From assembly GCF_002007645.1 (NCBI RefSeq), contig NZ_CP019791.1:2790001-2854000 (forward strand): a stretch of DNA of 64,000 bases, written 5' to 3'. How positions within the stretch are numbered: the stretch's first letter is position 1; the number at the start of each line of letters is the position of its first letter. The notes beneath the pieces are model-generated. The model saw only the letters and a list, made by a program, of their open reading frames with translations, was not told the origin of the DNA and ran no database searches. The DNA comes from Anaerohalosphaera lusitana. GTDB taxonomy: Bacteria; Planctomycetota; Phycisphaerae; Sedimentisphaerales; Anaerohalosphaeraceae. Shown piece by piece: positions 40,627 through 52,686 of the stretch. The translations under genes were made by a program, and so were the position numbers.

Positions 40627-41910
40627 TTATTCCATGGCAATCTGCGACCATTCCCACAATCGCTGGGGCTCATAGCGCACAGTCGAAATATCTTTCATAA
40701 TAAATTCAACATGACATTTGCCGTCCGCCTTTTGAAGGACTTCTCTTATACTCTGACGGGCCTGTCGCGGATTCCACTCCGTCTCGGCCAGGATTGCAGG
40801 GCTGGGCTTCTGGCTGATAACATAGTCGCTGCCGACCTCTGAGATCATTCGCTCGATATTGCACCACGGGCTTGTCGAGATCTTGCGCAGGTTCGGGATT
40901 CTGCGTAGAATGTGCATCTTTTTATCCAGCGGTTCGCAGCAGCCGTAGTATGTCATGCCAAAGCGCTCGAGCCACCGCATATCGTGCTTGATCGCAAATT
41001 CCCAGTGCATGTCCGGCGAGACCTCCGAAAAAATCTGGGCATTCGAACAGCCCCACATGTTGTGCGGCCTCACGTAATCAGAATCATAATTTGCACCCGG
41101 CAGCTCGCTTGTATAACCGTAGCCGCCTGAGCCAACACGCGTGTTGTTATTGTCAAGCGCAAGCAGATTCTGCTCTTCGAACTGGTCCAGCTCCACCATC
41201 CAGGCATCCACCATCCGCCCGACAGCAGCGTGAACCATCTCCGGCCGCATGATCATGTCCATCATCGCTTCCTCTATGCCCCACCAGCGGATCAGATAGT
41301 CCCATGGTGTAAACCATATATGCGTCTGCCCCTGCTTTTTGACCGGCATGATGCCTTCATAAACTTTGCACATAGCCTGGTAGCTGAATTCGGTCGCCTG
41401 CTCGTTGTGCGTGATCTTCGGCAGCTTGATCTTGTCGACATCCTCAGGCTCTTTGATCTGTATGTTGAAATGCCGTGAGACGACATCGCTGGTCTCGTCG
41501 GTCTTGACTATATCAACATTCTCGATAATGCCGAAGTCCGTACTGTGAATGGCAAGCGGACAGACCAGAAAATCGTTTACGACCATGTCAACAGGCATGT
41601 GCTTCCACTGATAGATCGTTTTTCGCAGCTGGTCTTCCTGATCCCGGGCCCAGGGGTGTTCACACTGCAACGTCAGTTCGTCATTGACGTTCATTTCGTT
41701 CCAGCAGATCTCGTTGATCCATACCATCGGCCTCTCGGACTGAAGATCATTCAGTTTGGTCCATAGCCGGGCCTTCTCCTTGTGCACCGGCAATGATGCG
41801 ATTTCGGCAACTTCTGCCGCCAGGCATCGTAGAACATCAATATCTTTATCGGCCAGTTCTATTTCAGCCGCAACCGGCGGCGGAGTATGATGACTTGGGT
41901 CATGAAGCAT
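40627..41910 (-). CDS. URO-D family-like protein without the H-x-C motif (3 of 4)
   Basis: A 427-aa protein, longer than its neighbours and the most diverged. The barrel motif corresponding to H-x-C-G reads YGCCEPLDKKM, so the zinc-ligand histidine is replaced by tyrosine, although two cysteines remain and another follows in STSPWCNIERM. An N-terminal extension of about 60 residues precedes the barrel. It lies 24 bases after the URO-D gene at 41935 in the same operon. It could have lost methyl-transfer chemistry, bind a corrinoid or substrate differently, or use another metal. Assignment to the superfamily is moderately sure. Confidence 0.6.
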   Translation of the reverse strand: MLHDPSHHTPPPVAAEIELADKDIDVLRCLAAEVAEIASLPVHKEKARLWTKLNDLQSERPMVWINEICWNEMNVNDELTLQCEHPWARDQEDQLRKTIYQWKHMPVDMVVNDFLVCPLAIHSTDFGIIENVDIVKTDETSDVVSRHFNIQIKEPEDVDKIKLPKITHNEQATEFSYQAMCKVYEGIMPVKKQGQTHIWFTPWDYLIRWWGIEEAMMDMIMRPEMVHAAVGRMVDAWMVELDQFEEQNLLALDNNNTRVGSGGYGYTSELPGANYDSDYVRPHNMWGCSNAQIFSEVSPDMHWEFAIKHDMRWLERFGMTYYGCCEPLDKKMHILRRIPNLRKISTSPWCNIERMISEVGSDYVISQKPSPAILAETEWNPRQARQSIREVLQKADGKCHVEFIMKDISTVRYEPQRLWEWSQIAME

Positions 41911-41934
41911 TATTTATTTTCACCTTTATATAAT

Positions 41935-43164
41935 TCAAAAATTAAGCGGATACCTGCCATGTTCGCGGACCAGTTTCACGATGTAATCATACGTCTGGCC
42001 GGACACGTTGCTTGCGACGGAATGGTCCGACTGGAAGATATACCCGCCGCCTTGGGCAGCGCTTAGCTTTCCAAGGACTTCACGGCGAATGAGTTCCTTG
42101 TCGCCTGTTTCCCATATCTGAATATTGCTGTTGCCGCAAATGCCCAGCCTGTGGCCGTACTGCTGCCGCAGCTCGACCGCATCGAGATCGGCCTTGGCCT
42201 CAAGTGGATTCATTGCATCGATCCCGATTTTGATATAGTCCTCCAGTATCTTGCTCACATTTCCGCAACCGTGATATATGACCATCAGGCCTTTTGAATG
42301 AGCGTATTCCGCTATCGCCTTGACCCAAGGTTTGAAGTATGCCCGCCAGTAGTCAGGCGAAAAGAACATGTTGTTGCGATAGGCTACATCGCCCCAGATC
42401 ACGAATCCATCCAAAAGCCCCCCTGCCGCGTCTATCTGCGCTTTGGCACAATTCAGATAGAACTGCCCTATCCGGTTGATGACCTTGCCCATGCGGTCCG
42501 GATGCATGCCGATCCACAGCATGTTGTTTTCGGGCCCGATCAGTCTTGTGAGACACTCGTTGCATTCGATTATGCTGCCAAACACGGGAAAATCCGGATG
42601 CAGCGATTTTACCGTTTCCACCCAAGGCGGCGAATTTCGTTCAAAACCGTCACCAACTCCTGCGATCTGGTTGTCGCCCGCCTCAAAATAGCGTCTTCTG
42701 TCAAAAGGATCGTCGAATTCGAGAGCTTCCAGCTTTTCAATCGTATCTGTTTCGAAGTCGACGAACTCAGGCATCGGTGAGGAGAATTTCTTGCGGAGAA
42801 TCGCACCGAAACCGGTTTTTACAACTACCTCCTCGCTATCTTCCTTGAGCGTCTCGAACGACCTGATGAACGGGTCCATGTTCGGCACAGTGACTATCCA
42901 GTCCAGATCGTAATAGTAGTATGGATTGGCATCATCGGGCAGTTCCAGATCCTTGCGCCATCGCTTTATGAAACTACCCCAGAAAAAATCGCTGATCGGC
43001 ACTCGGTCGGGCTCACAATGACTCAGTGCCGTCCGCATTCGCTTGAGCTTTTGCAGCGTATTTGCATTTCGTTTTAAATTAGTCTTTTCGTTACCAACTG
43101 TATCAAACATTCCCATGGTTGTATCCGTTTCAACAAAATTGCGAGACTTACTGAATAGCTTCAC
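41935..43164 (-). CDS. URO-D family methyltransferase-like protein (4 of 4)
   Basis: A 409-aa URO-D/MtaA superfamily protein. HGCGNVSKILEDYI carries the H-x-C motif; a Y-I-F-Q-S-D-H segment follows where the product site would be. The chosen start at 43164 overlaps the rhaT end by 17 bases; an ATG at 43116 (MGMFDTV) would leave no overlap. It directly follows rhaT on the same strand, so it is probably cotranscribed with rhamnose import. Confidence 0.7.
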   Translation of the reverse strand: MKLFSKSRNFVETDTTMGMFDTVGNEKTNLKRNANTLQKLKRMRTALSHCEPDRVPISDFFWGSFIKRWRKDLELPDDANPYYYYDLDWIVTVPNMDPFIRSFETLKEDSEEVVVKTGFGAILRKKFSSPMPEFVDFETDTIEKLEALEFDDPFDRRRYFEAGDNQIAGVGDGFERNSPPWVETVKSLHPDFPVFGSIIECNECLTRLIGPENNMLWIGMHPDRMGKVINRIGQFYLNCAKAQIDAAGGLLDGFVIWGDVAYRNNMFFSPDYWRAYFKPWVKAIAEYAHSKGLMVIYHGCGNVSKILEDYIKIGIDAMNPLEAKADLDAVELRQQYGHRLGICGNSNIQIWETGDKELIRREVLGKLSAAQGGGYIFQSDHSVASNVSGQTYDYIVKLVREHGRYPLNF

Positions 43165-44221
43165 TGCCTATATAATTGCCGTACGTCAACATCATAACTG
43201 AGGACAACAGTATGGTTACTCCCAGTATGATCCAAACTACAGTCCGCCGGCTGCACCCCTTCCATTCACGGAAAAGCAGCCCCGTCAAACTGCTGAACAG
43301 GACCAGCATCGTCATGTGAACTGCCCAGCTTGTAAAGGCGTATTGGCCCATACGGACGTGCCCCAAATTGTAGAAGAAAAACTGGCCATACCACAGTGTT
43401 CCGACAAGAGCTGCGAGCATGTAGTTTACGAGCAGACTGGCTTTTCCCTTGCCCTGCGGAAGCGTAACGAATTCGCCAAGTGAGCGGTTCTTCCTTGCCA
43501 GCATCAGCGCATAAACTGCGGATGTCACAAACGCACCCGTGTTTGCGGTCAGATATGCGACATTACCTTGCCAGTGCCCCGCCCCATGAGCGGCAGCGAG
43601 CTCGATGACAGGGGCTGCGGCCTCTATTGCAAATGCATAAAATGCCGAAAGAACTCCCGCCAGAAGGGACAACAGCAGGCCCCTGGTTAAAGAAAACTCG
43701 CCTTTACCACCTTCACGCTCCACCAGGCCACGCTCCTTGAGCCGGCCTGCATAGCCGCAGCACGCAATACCAAGCGTGCCAGCTCCAATTCCCGCTATAA
43801 CCCACATAGCGCCCGGGTTGGTCAGAGTATCGATCAGCTGGCCGCGAACCAGCGGTGGAACAATTGTACCCAGAACGCTTGATAGACCGATAGCAACAGC
43901 GTACGTCAGAGCGAATCCCATGTATCGGATCGAGTAGTTGAAAGCAATGCCGCCAACGCCGTACGCCAGGCTGAATCCAAACGAGAGCAAAAGAGGTAAG
44001 CGGTGTGATTCGATGGCCTCGCCCAGTACTGTTCCAAGCTTAGGGATTGTCAGATAAGCCCCAACCACCGGAAGGATCAGCCAGCAGAATGAAGCTTGAA
44101 CTATCCAGAAGGTCTCCCACGACCAGCGACGTATGAACTTCTGCGGTGCGTAACAGTTGGCCGCAAGCATGGCCCCAGTTCCGTGAAAAGTCCCCCCTGC
44201 TATCGGATTGGCAGGAATCAT
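43148..44221 (-). CDS. rhaT: L-rhamnose:proton symporter
   Basis: Inner-membrane transporter that imports L-rhamnose with protons. The 357-aa protein has about ten hydrophobic segments and the family start MIPANPIAGGTFHGTGAM. It ends in a hydrophobic helix and matches RhaT length. AAGGAG lies 9 bases before the ATG. It is 89 bases downstream of rhaM and overlaps the URO-D gene at 41935. The rest of the usual rhamnose pathway (rhaA, rhaB, rhaD) is not in the window, so only uptake and mutarotation are encoded here. Confidence 0.9.
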   Translation of the reverse strand: MIPANPIAGGTFHGTGAMLAANCYAPQKFIRRWSWETFWIVQASFCWLILPVVGAYLTIPKLGTVLGEAIESHRLPLLLSFGFSLAYGVGGIAFNYSIRYMGFALTYAVAIGLSSVLGTIVPPLVRGQLIDTLTNPGAMWVIAGIGAGTLGIACCGYAGRLKERGLVEREGGKGEFSLTRGLLLSLLAGVLSAFYAFAIEAAAPVIELAAAHGAGHWQGNVAYLTANTGAFVTSAVYALMLARKNRSLGEFVTLPQGKGKASLLVNYMLAALVGTLWYGQFFFYNLGHVRMGQYAFTSWAVHMTMLVLFSSLTGLLFREWKGCSRRTVVWIILGVTILLSSVMMLTYGNYIGSEAIQ

Positions 44222-44310
44222 TGCATACAGCTCCTTGTATTACCAACTCATAAAGTTTGCGGCAGATGTAAAACTGCGCAGCTCATGCTTGCTAGCAAGG
44301 CCAGACATGA

Positions 44311-44649
44311 TCAATCGCAGTGAAAAACTTCTTCCATATCGGCCCACCACTCGCCCTCGGCCCGATCGGGAAGTGGCTCCATGCAGGGCTTACAGACATC
44401 CCACCATTTCTGCGTCGTCTCATCGGCGGCCATCTTTGAACAGTCGGCCTCGAAATCATCGCCGGTATATTCCAGATAGCTGAAAAGATAATATTTGCCG
44501 TCTGGCAGTTTGCGCAAGTAAATTGAATAATTTGTGAAATGACACTCGGAGATCATCTCCAGAACTTCTGGCCATGCAGCGGCATGCAGCTTCTTGTACT
44601 CCTCGATCCGGTCCTCCTTAAGACCAATTACCCAGCCAAATCGCCTCAT
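44311..44649 (-). CDS. rhaM: L-rhamnose mutarotase
   Basis: Interconverts alpha- and beta-L-rhamnose. 112 aa from ATG 44649 (MRRFGWVIGLKEDRIEEY), where AAAGGA stands 6-8 bases upstream; the longer reading from 44886 runs into the divergent AraC gene and is rejected. Typical features are LHAAAWPEVLEMI near residue 20, YSIYLRKLPDGKYYLFSYLEY in the middle (quoted in part: LRKLPDGKYYLFSY), and a C-terminal EEVFHCD. The length fits RhaM (about 105-115 aa). It begins the rhaM-rhaT-URO-D gene set. Confidence 0.9.
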   Translation of the reverse strand: MRRFGWVIGLKEDRIEEYKKLHAAAWPEVLEMISECHFTNYSIYLRKLPDGKYYLFSYLEYTGDDFEADCSKMAADETTQKWWDVCKPCMEPLPDRAEGEWWADMEEVFHCD

Positions 44650-44706
44650 CTCTGTCCTTTCGAATAGTTTTTGTTTTCCGTCAGGATACACCGGGCTAGA
44701 CACAGC

Positions 44707-44760
44707 TACCGAAAAATAGTATATTGAAAACGATAGAATCAATCTATATCTGTTTCGGTA
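44707..44760. promoter_or_regulatory. Inverted repeat in the rhaM/AraC divergent promoter region
   Basis: TACCGAAA (44707-44714) and TTTCGGTA (44753-44760) are exact reverse complements 38 bases apart, in the 117-base gap between divergent rhaM and the AraC gene. AT-rich sequence lies between them. This is the usual layout of an AraC-type operator controlling both directions. Confidence 0.55.
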
Positions 44761-44766
44761 AAACTT

Positions 44767-45627
44767 GTGTCTGATTCTGCACTTAAACGCATTAATGTCG
44801 GGGCCTACGATAAACCTTTCTCGGGCGTCGGCATTGAATACTACCCTCTGGGAGGAGAGTTTGACCATACAGGCCTTCTGATCCACGAAGTCGGGTTTTT
44901 GCCGCGAAACAGCAACTGGAACTTCCCGGGCGTCTTCAGTCCTTTCTGGCGACTATATTATAATTCAGAACCGGGCCACGGCATCAGCTTTCAAGGGGAT
45001 TTCTACCACCTCAAGCCGGACCATCTCATGCTGATACCAAACCACCAGCTATTTCACTGTCTGGGGAAAAACCCCGTCCCCACCTTCTGGATGGCGTTTT
45101 CAACCGATCGTCTTATCAGTCCTATCCAGAAAACGCCTATTTTGCTAAAGCCGACAAGCACAACAAGATCACTAATCGAAGACATCAAAGGGCTGATTGT
45201 TCGAAATACATACTACAGCCCGACTGACCAGATTTATCGAAACAGTCTCGCCCTGCTGAATGTGGTCATCGCAAACACAGACATTGATTGGAAAAAGGAA
45301 AATCCGGCCATGCTTAATAAACTGCTTGATTATATTGCGACTAATTGTGATAAGCAGTTGTCGAACTCCCATCTGGCTCAAGTCGCATGCATGAGCATTG
45401 AAGGCCTCTCAAAGATGTTCAGAACTCACATGGGCACTTCGCCGGCAGCTTACGTCACGCAAATACGCATTAAGCAGGCGTCATATTTACTCCTGAACAC
45501 GTCTGAATCAATCGACCGCATTGCTGAAAAAACGGGCTTCCCAAACCGCAATTATTTCAGCCGCGTCTTCAAGAAAATCTCGAACCAATCGCCCGCACAA
45601 TTTCGCCAGTTGCACCATAATCTTTAG
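44767..45627 (+). CDS. AraC-family regulator, probable rhamnose activator
   Basis: A 286-aa regulator, GTG start, with an N-terminal cupin-like sensing domain (about 20-170) and a C-terminal double helix-turn-helix (about 190-283): LAQVACMSIEGLSKMFRTH and IDRIAEKTGFPNRNYFSRVF. It is divergent from rhaM and probably controls rhaM-rhaT and perhaps the URO-D genes in response to rhamnose. An inverted repeat TACCGAAA/TTTCGGTA lies just upstream, close to its own start, so it may be autoregulated. It is not the same gene as the AraC at 34493. Confidence 0.85.
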   Translation: MSDSALKRINVGAYDKPFSGVGIEYYPLGGEFDHTGLLIHEVGFLPRNSNWNFPGVFSPFWRLYYNSEPGHGISFQGDFYHLKPDHLMLIPNHQLFHCLGKNPVPTFWMAFSTDRLISPIQKTPILLKPTSTTRSLIEDIKGLIVRNTYYSPTDQIYRNSLALLNVVIANTDIDWKKENPAMLNKLLDYIATNCDKQLSNSHLAQVACMSIEGLSKMFRTHMGTSPAAYVTQIRIKQASYLLLNTSESIDRIAEKTGFPNRNYFSRVFKKISNQSPAQFRQLHHNL

Positions 45628-45634
45628 TTTTACC

Positions 45635-48427
45635 CTAATTTACGCTTATCCCATAAAGCGAATAACCCCACCTGGTGGCAAGCTTGATGCCGTACATTCT
45701 TACGTATCTGGCCTTTTGAGGACTGAAGCTGATCTCGTCCAGCCCGCCATCGTTGTTTTTTACGTGGCTGACAGTCTCCCATGTTCTGTTATCACTGGAC
45801 AGCTGTATTTTGTACTCTTTGCCATAAGCGGTCTCCCAGTAGAGCTTGACATTATCAATGACCTGCGGCTGCTCAAGGTCAACAGTGATCCACTGCTCGC
45901 CGCCCTGCCCAGCGGCCCATCTGGTTGATTCTGAACCAGTCGTGACATTCACAGCCGGGTACGCCGCCAGTTCAGATGAAGCCCAGGCCTTCTTCCCATA
46001 CGCAAGGCCGAACTTTGCCTTGTCCCGCTCGATCATCACTGGAGTCATCAGCGAAAAGCTGGACTTCAAGAAAATGTCATCGCTCGACGAACCCGCCATT
46101 AAATCAAATGCCCCCGGCTCGACAACACGTTCCATATCCATGTTCCATATCGCCAGTTCATCAGGGTCGATCTCAAATGAAAGCCTGCGACTTTCACCAG
46201 GCCCCAGCTCGATCTTCTTGAATCTGATCAACCGCTTGGTCGCAGTCACAGTCGAACTAACAACGTCGTTGTAATAAACCTGCGTAACTTCCTTGCCCGC
46301 CCGGCTGCCCGTATTCTTGACAGTGAAGCTGAACCTGATCTTGTCGCTCATCCCCGCAACGGCATTTTTGATCACCAGGTCTGAATATGCGAACGTGGTA
46401 TAACTCAAACCAAACCCGAACGGCCACAACGGCTCAGGACTCGAAAACACATAATCCCGCCCGGGTTTTTCGACAGTGCCCGGAACACCATAGTACCCTC
46501 GGCCGCACGGCAGATAATCATACGTCTGCGGTAGATGGCCCACACTTCGCGGCAGCGTCACCGGAAGCTTGCCCGAGGGGTTCACCTTGCCGAACAGCAC
46601 ATCTGCAACCGCGTTGCCGCCCTGTTCGCCGGGATAAAATACATCCAGGATCACTTGGGCATTATCTTTGAGCCAGGGCATCGCAAACGGCCTGCCGTGT
46701 ACCAGCACAACAACCACGGGCTTGCCCGTCGCAACAACCGCCTTCACCAGGTCCTCCTGCACGCCAGGAATGGTCAAAGTCGTCCTGTCGTACCCCTCCC
46801 CCGCCGTCGCAAGATACTTCTGCTCGGACTCGTTGCCTATCACTCCACCGACGCCTCCACCGATTATCATGCTGGTATCACCGACGACCACCACGGCAAC
46901 ATCACTCTGCTCTGCCGTCTCTACTGCCTCATCAAAACCGCTCCTGTCCGGATCTGTTATGCCGCAGCCCTTCGCATAGCTGATCTTTACATCCGTCCCT
47001 GCCAGGAATCCCTTTACCCCTTCCAGAACCGTAACGCCCATGTGGTTGCTTTTCGTAGGTGAATAGTCGCCGAACTGAACCTGGTCGGCATTTGGACCGA
47101 TCAGCGCGATCGACTTCATCTTGTCCTTCTTTAGCGGCAGCATATTGCCTTCGTTCTTCAACAGGATGATCGATTCTTCTGCCACCCTGCGGGCCAGTGC
47201 AACATGCTCGGCCGTGTGTATCTTCTCATCCAGCTTATCGACGTCAACCGGTTCAGGCACCCCGTCAAACAGCCCGCACAAAAATTTGACCTTCAGCATC
47301 CTGCCCGCCGCCTGATCGACATACTTCTCATCGATACGGCCATCTTTGACCAGCTCCACCAGATACTTGTAACAGCTCGGCCCGGGAGCTTCCAAATCGT
47401 TCCCCGCCTTTAGACATACGATTGCCGATTCCTTTGCATTAGCAGTGATCTTGTGCAGACTGTGATTGAACGGCACGCCTCCCCAGTCAGAATACGTGTA
47501 TCCCTCAAAGCCCCATTCATCTCGCAATACTTTTGTAAGCAGCCAATGATTCGCATGTGCCGGCAAGCCGTCGACTACATTGTAAGATGGCATGACCGAA
47601 TACGGATAAGCACGCTTAACCGCCTGCTCATATGGATATAGATAAAGCGACCTGAACTCTCTTTCGCCCAGACTCGTCGCAGCAATATTGATGCCCCCGC
47701 TGGGAATCTCGTAACCAGCCATAACCTTCAGCATGCATGCCATCTTGCCCGGCTCGATGCCTTTTTCCGCATCTTCGCCCTGCATGCCCTTTATGTACGC
47801 GATCGCCATTTCCGCAACGAGTTTGGGGCACTCGCCAAAGCACTCCTCGACACGCCCCCAGCGGTGATCCCTTGCCAATGTCAGCATTGGCGACAGCGAC
47901 TGCGATATGCCCGCCGCGGCACCTTCAACAGCAATCGCAGACGACATCTCCTTTATCAACTCCGGGTTCCAGGTCGCTCCCTGCGCGATCGTCTGCGGAT
48001 AAATGGTCGCACCTGTTGCAAGTATTCCGTGAAGCGTCTCGTGCATCGGTAGAACGGGAATCCCCAGGCGAGTCTTTTCCAGAGCATACTTCTGAACGTC
48101 TCGGTTGATTATCGCCTGCTCTTTTATGGGCCCGCCAAAACGAGCCTGCAAAGTCCCATAGCTGTAGCCTTCAAAGAGCTTGTCTATGTCCTTCTGGGCG
48201 ATCTCACCATCGACGATTTCCAGCCCGCCCGTATGCTGCTCCCAGGTCTGGCGTACTTTCTCTTCGAGAGTCATCCTGCTCAGCAGGTCCTTGACACGAA
48301 CATTAACAGGCAGATTAGCATTCTTGTAAGCCGGCATCTTTTCCTTTCCGCTTTGCGATTGCGAATAACAGAACTGAACCGAAAAAAAGATCGCCGCAAA
48401 AACCACAAAAAATACACGTTTTGCCAT
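45635..48427 (-). CDS. Glycoside hydrolase family 3 enzyme with discoidin domain
   Basis: A 930-aa exported enzyme (signal peptide about 1-22). GH3 N-terminal barrel about 55-390, with the nucleophile Asp314 in YTYSDWGG; GH3 C-terminal domain about 415-650; Fn3-like domain about 690-760; and an F5/8 type C sugar-binding domain about 810-928 ending KLATRWGYSLYGISVN. GH3 members act as beta-glucosidases, beta-xylosidases or related exo-enzymes; this one cannot be told apart from sequence alone. It is convergent with the AraC gene, 7 bases from its end. It is likely periplasmic and trims glycan fragments for import. Confidence 0.88.
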   Translation of the reverse strand: MAKRVFFVVFAAIFFSVQFCYSQSQSGKEKMPAYKNANLPVNVRVKDLLSRMTLEEKVRQTWEQHTGGLEIVDGEIAQKDIDKLFEGYSYGTLQARFGGPIKEQAIINRDVQKYALEKTRLGIPVLPMHETLHGILATGATIYPQTIAQGATWNPELIKEMSSAIAVEGAAAGISQSLSPMLTLARDHRWGRVEECFGECPKLVAEMAIAYIKGMQGEDAEKGIEPGKMACMLKVMAGYEIPSGGINIAATSLGEREFRSLYLYPYEQAVKRAYPYSVMPSYNVVDGLPAHANHWLLTKVLRDEWGFEGYTYSDWGGVPFNHSLHKITANAKESAIVCLKAGNDLEAPGPSCYKYLVELVKDGRIDEKYVDQAAGRMLKVKFLCGLFDGVPEPVDVDKLDEKIHTAEHVALARRVAEESIILLKNEGNMLPLKKDKMKSIALIGPNADQVQFGDYSPTKSNHMGVTVLEGVKGFLAGTDVKISYAKGCGITDPDRSGFDEAVETAEQSDVAVVVVGDTSMIIGGGVGGVIGNESEQKYLATAGEGYDRTTLTIPGVQEDLVKAVVATGKPVVVVLVHGRPFAMPWLKDNAQVILDVFYPGEQGGNAVADVLFGKVNPSGKLPVTLPRSVGHLPQTYDYLPCGRGYYGVPGTVEKPGRDYVFSSPEPLWPFGFGLSYTTFAYSDLVIKNAVAGMSDKIRFSFTVKNTGSRAGKEVTQVYYNDVVSSTVTATKRLIRFKKIELGPGESRRLSFEIDPDELAIWNMDMERVVEPGAFDLMAGSSSDDIFLKSSFSLMTPVMIERDKAKFGLAYGKKAWASSELAAYPAVNVTTGSESTRWAAGQGGEQWITVDLEQPQVIDNVKLYWETAYGKEYKIQLSSDNRTWETVSHVKNNDGGLDEISFSPQKARYVRMYGIKLATRWGYSLYGISVN

Positions 48428-48662
48428 TGTAGACCTCTCAATTTTGCCAACTCACTCGATCTCCACTGCCGCCCAGGCACACTTGAAACCACGTAAATCC
48501 CCTCTACCCTATTCGCACTGGCCTGAATATCTCAAAGACAGCGATGAAAAACAAGTCAATTACGCGCACAATCATATCAAAATAGCGCACTCCCCAATAA
48601 GACAAAACAACCAGCTGAATTTTCGGATTCCCCTCAATTCCGATATTTGCCAACGCCCAAAT

Positions 48663-52649
<3,987 letters not shown>

Positions 52650-52686
52650 TCATAACCAAAGACCCGAAACAAGGCCAGTTCGCATA

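Noticed and set aside
31124-43164. HemE (uroporphyrinogen decarboxylase) of haem synthesis
   Set aside because: The N-terminal HemE signature is missing, there are four paralogues, and the neighbours are sugar genes.
44650-44886. Longer version of rhaM starting at 44886
   Set aside because: It would overlap the divergent AraC gene and add 79 residues not found in mutarotases; ATG 44649 has a good ribosome binding site.
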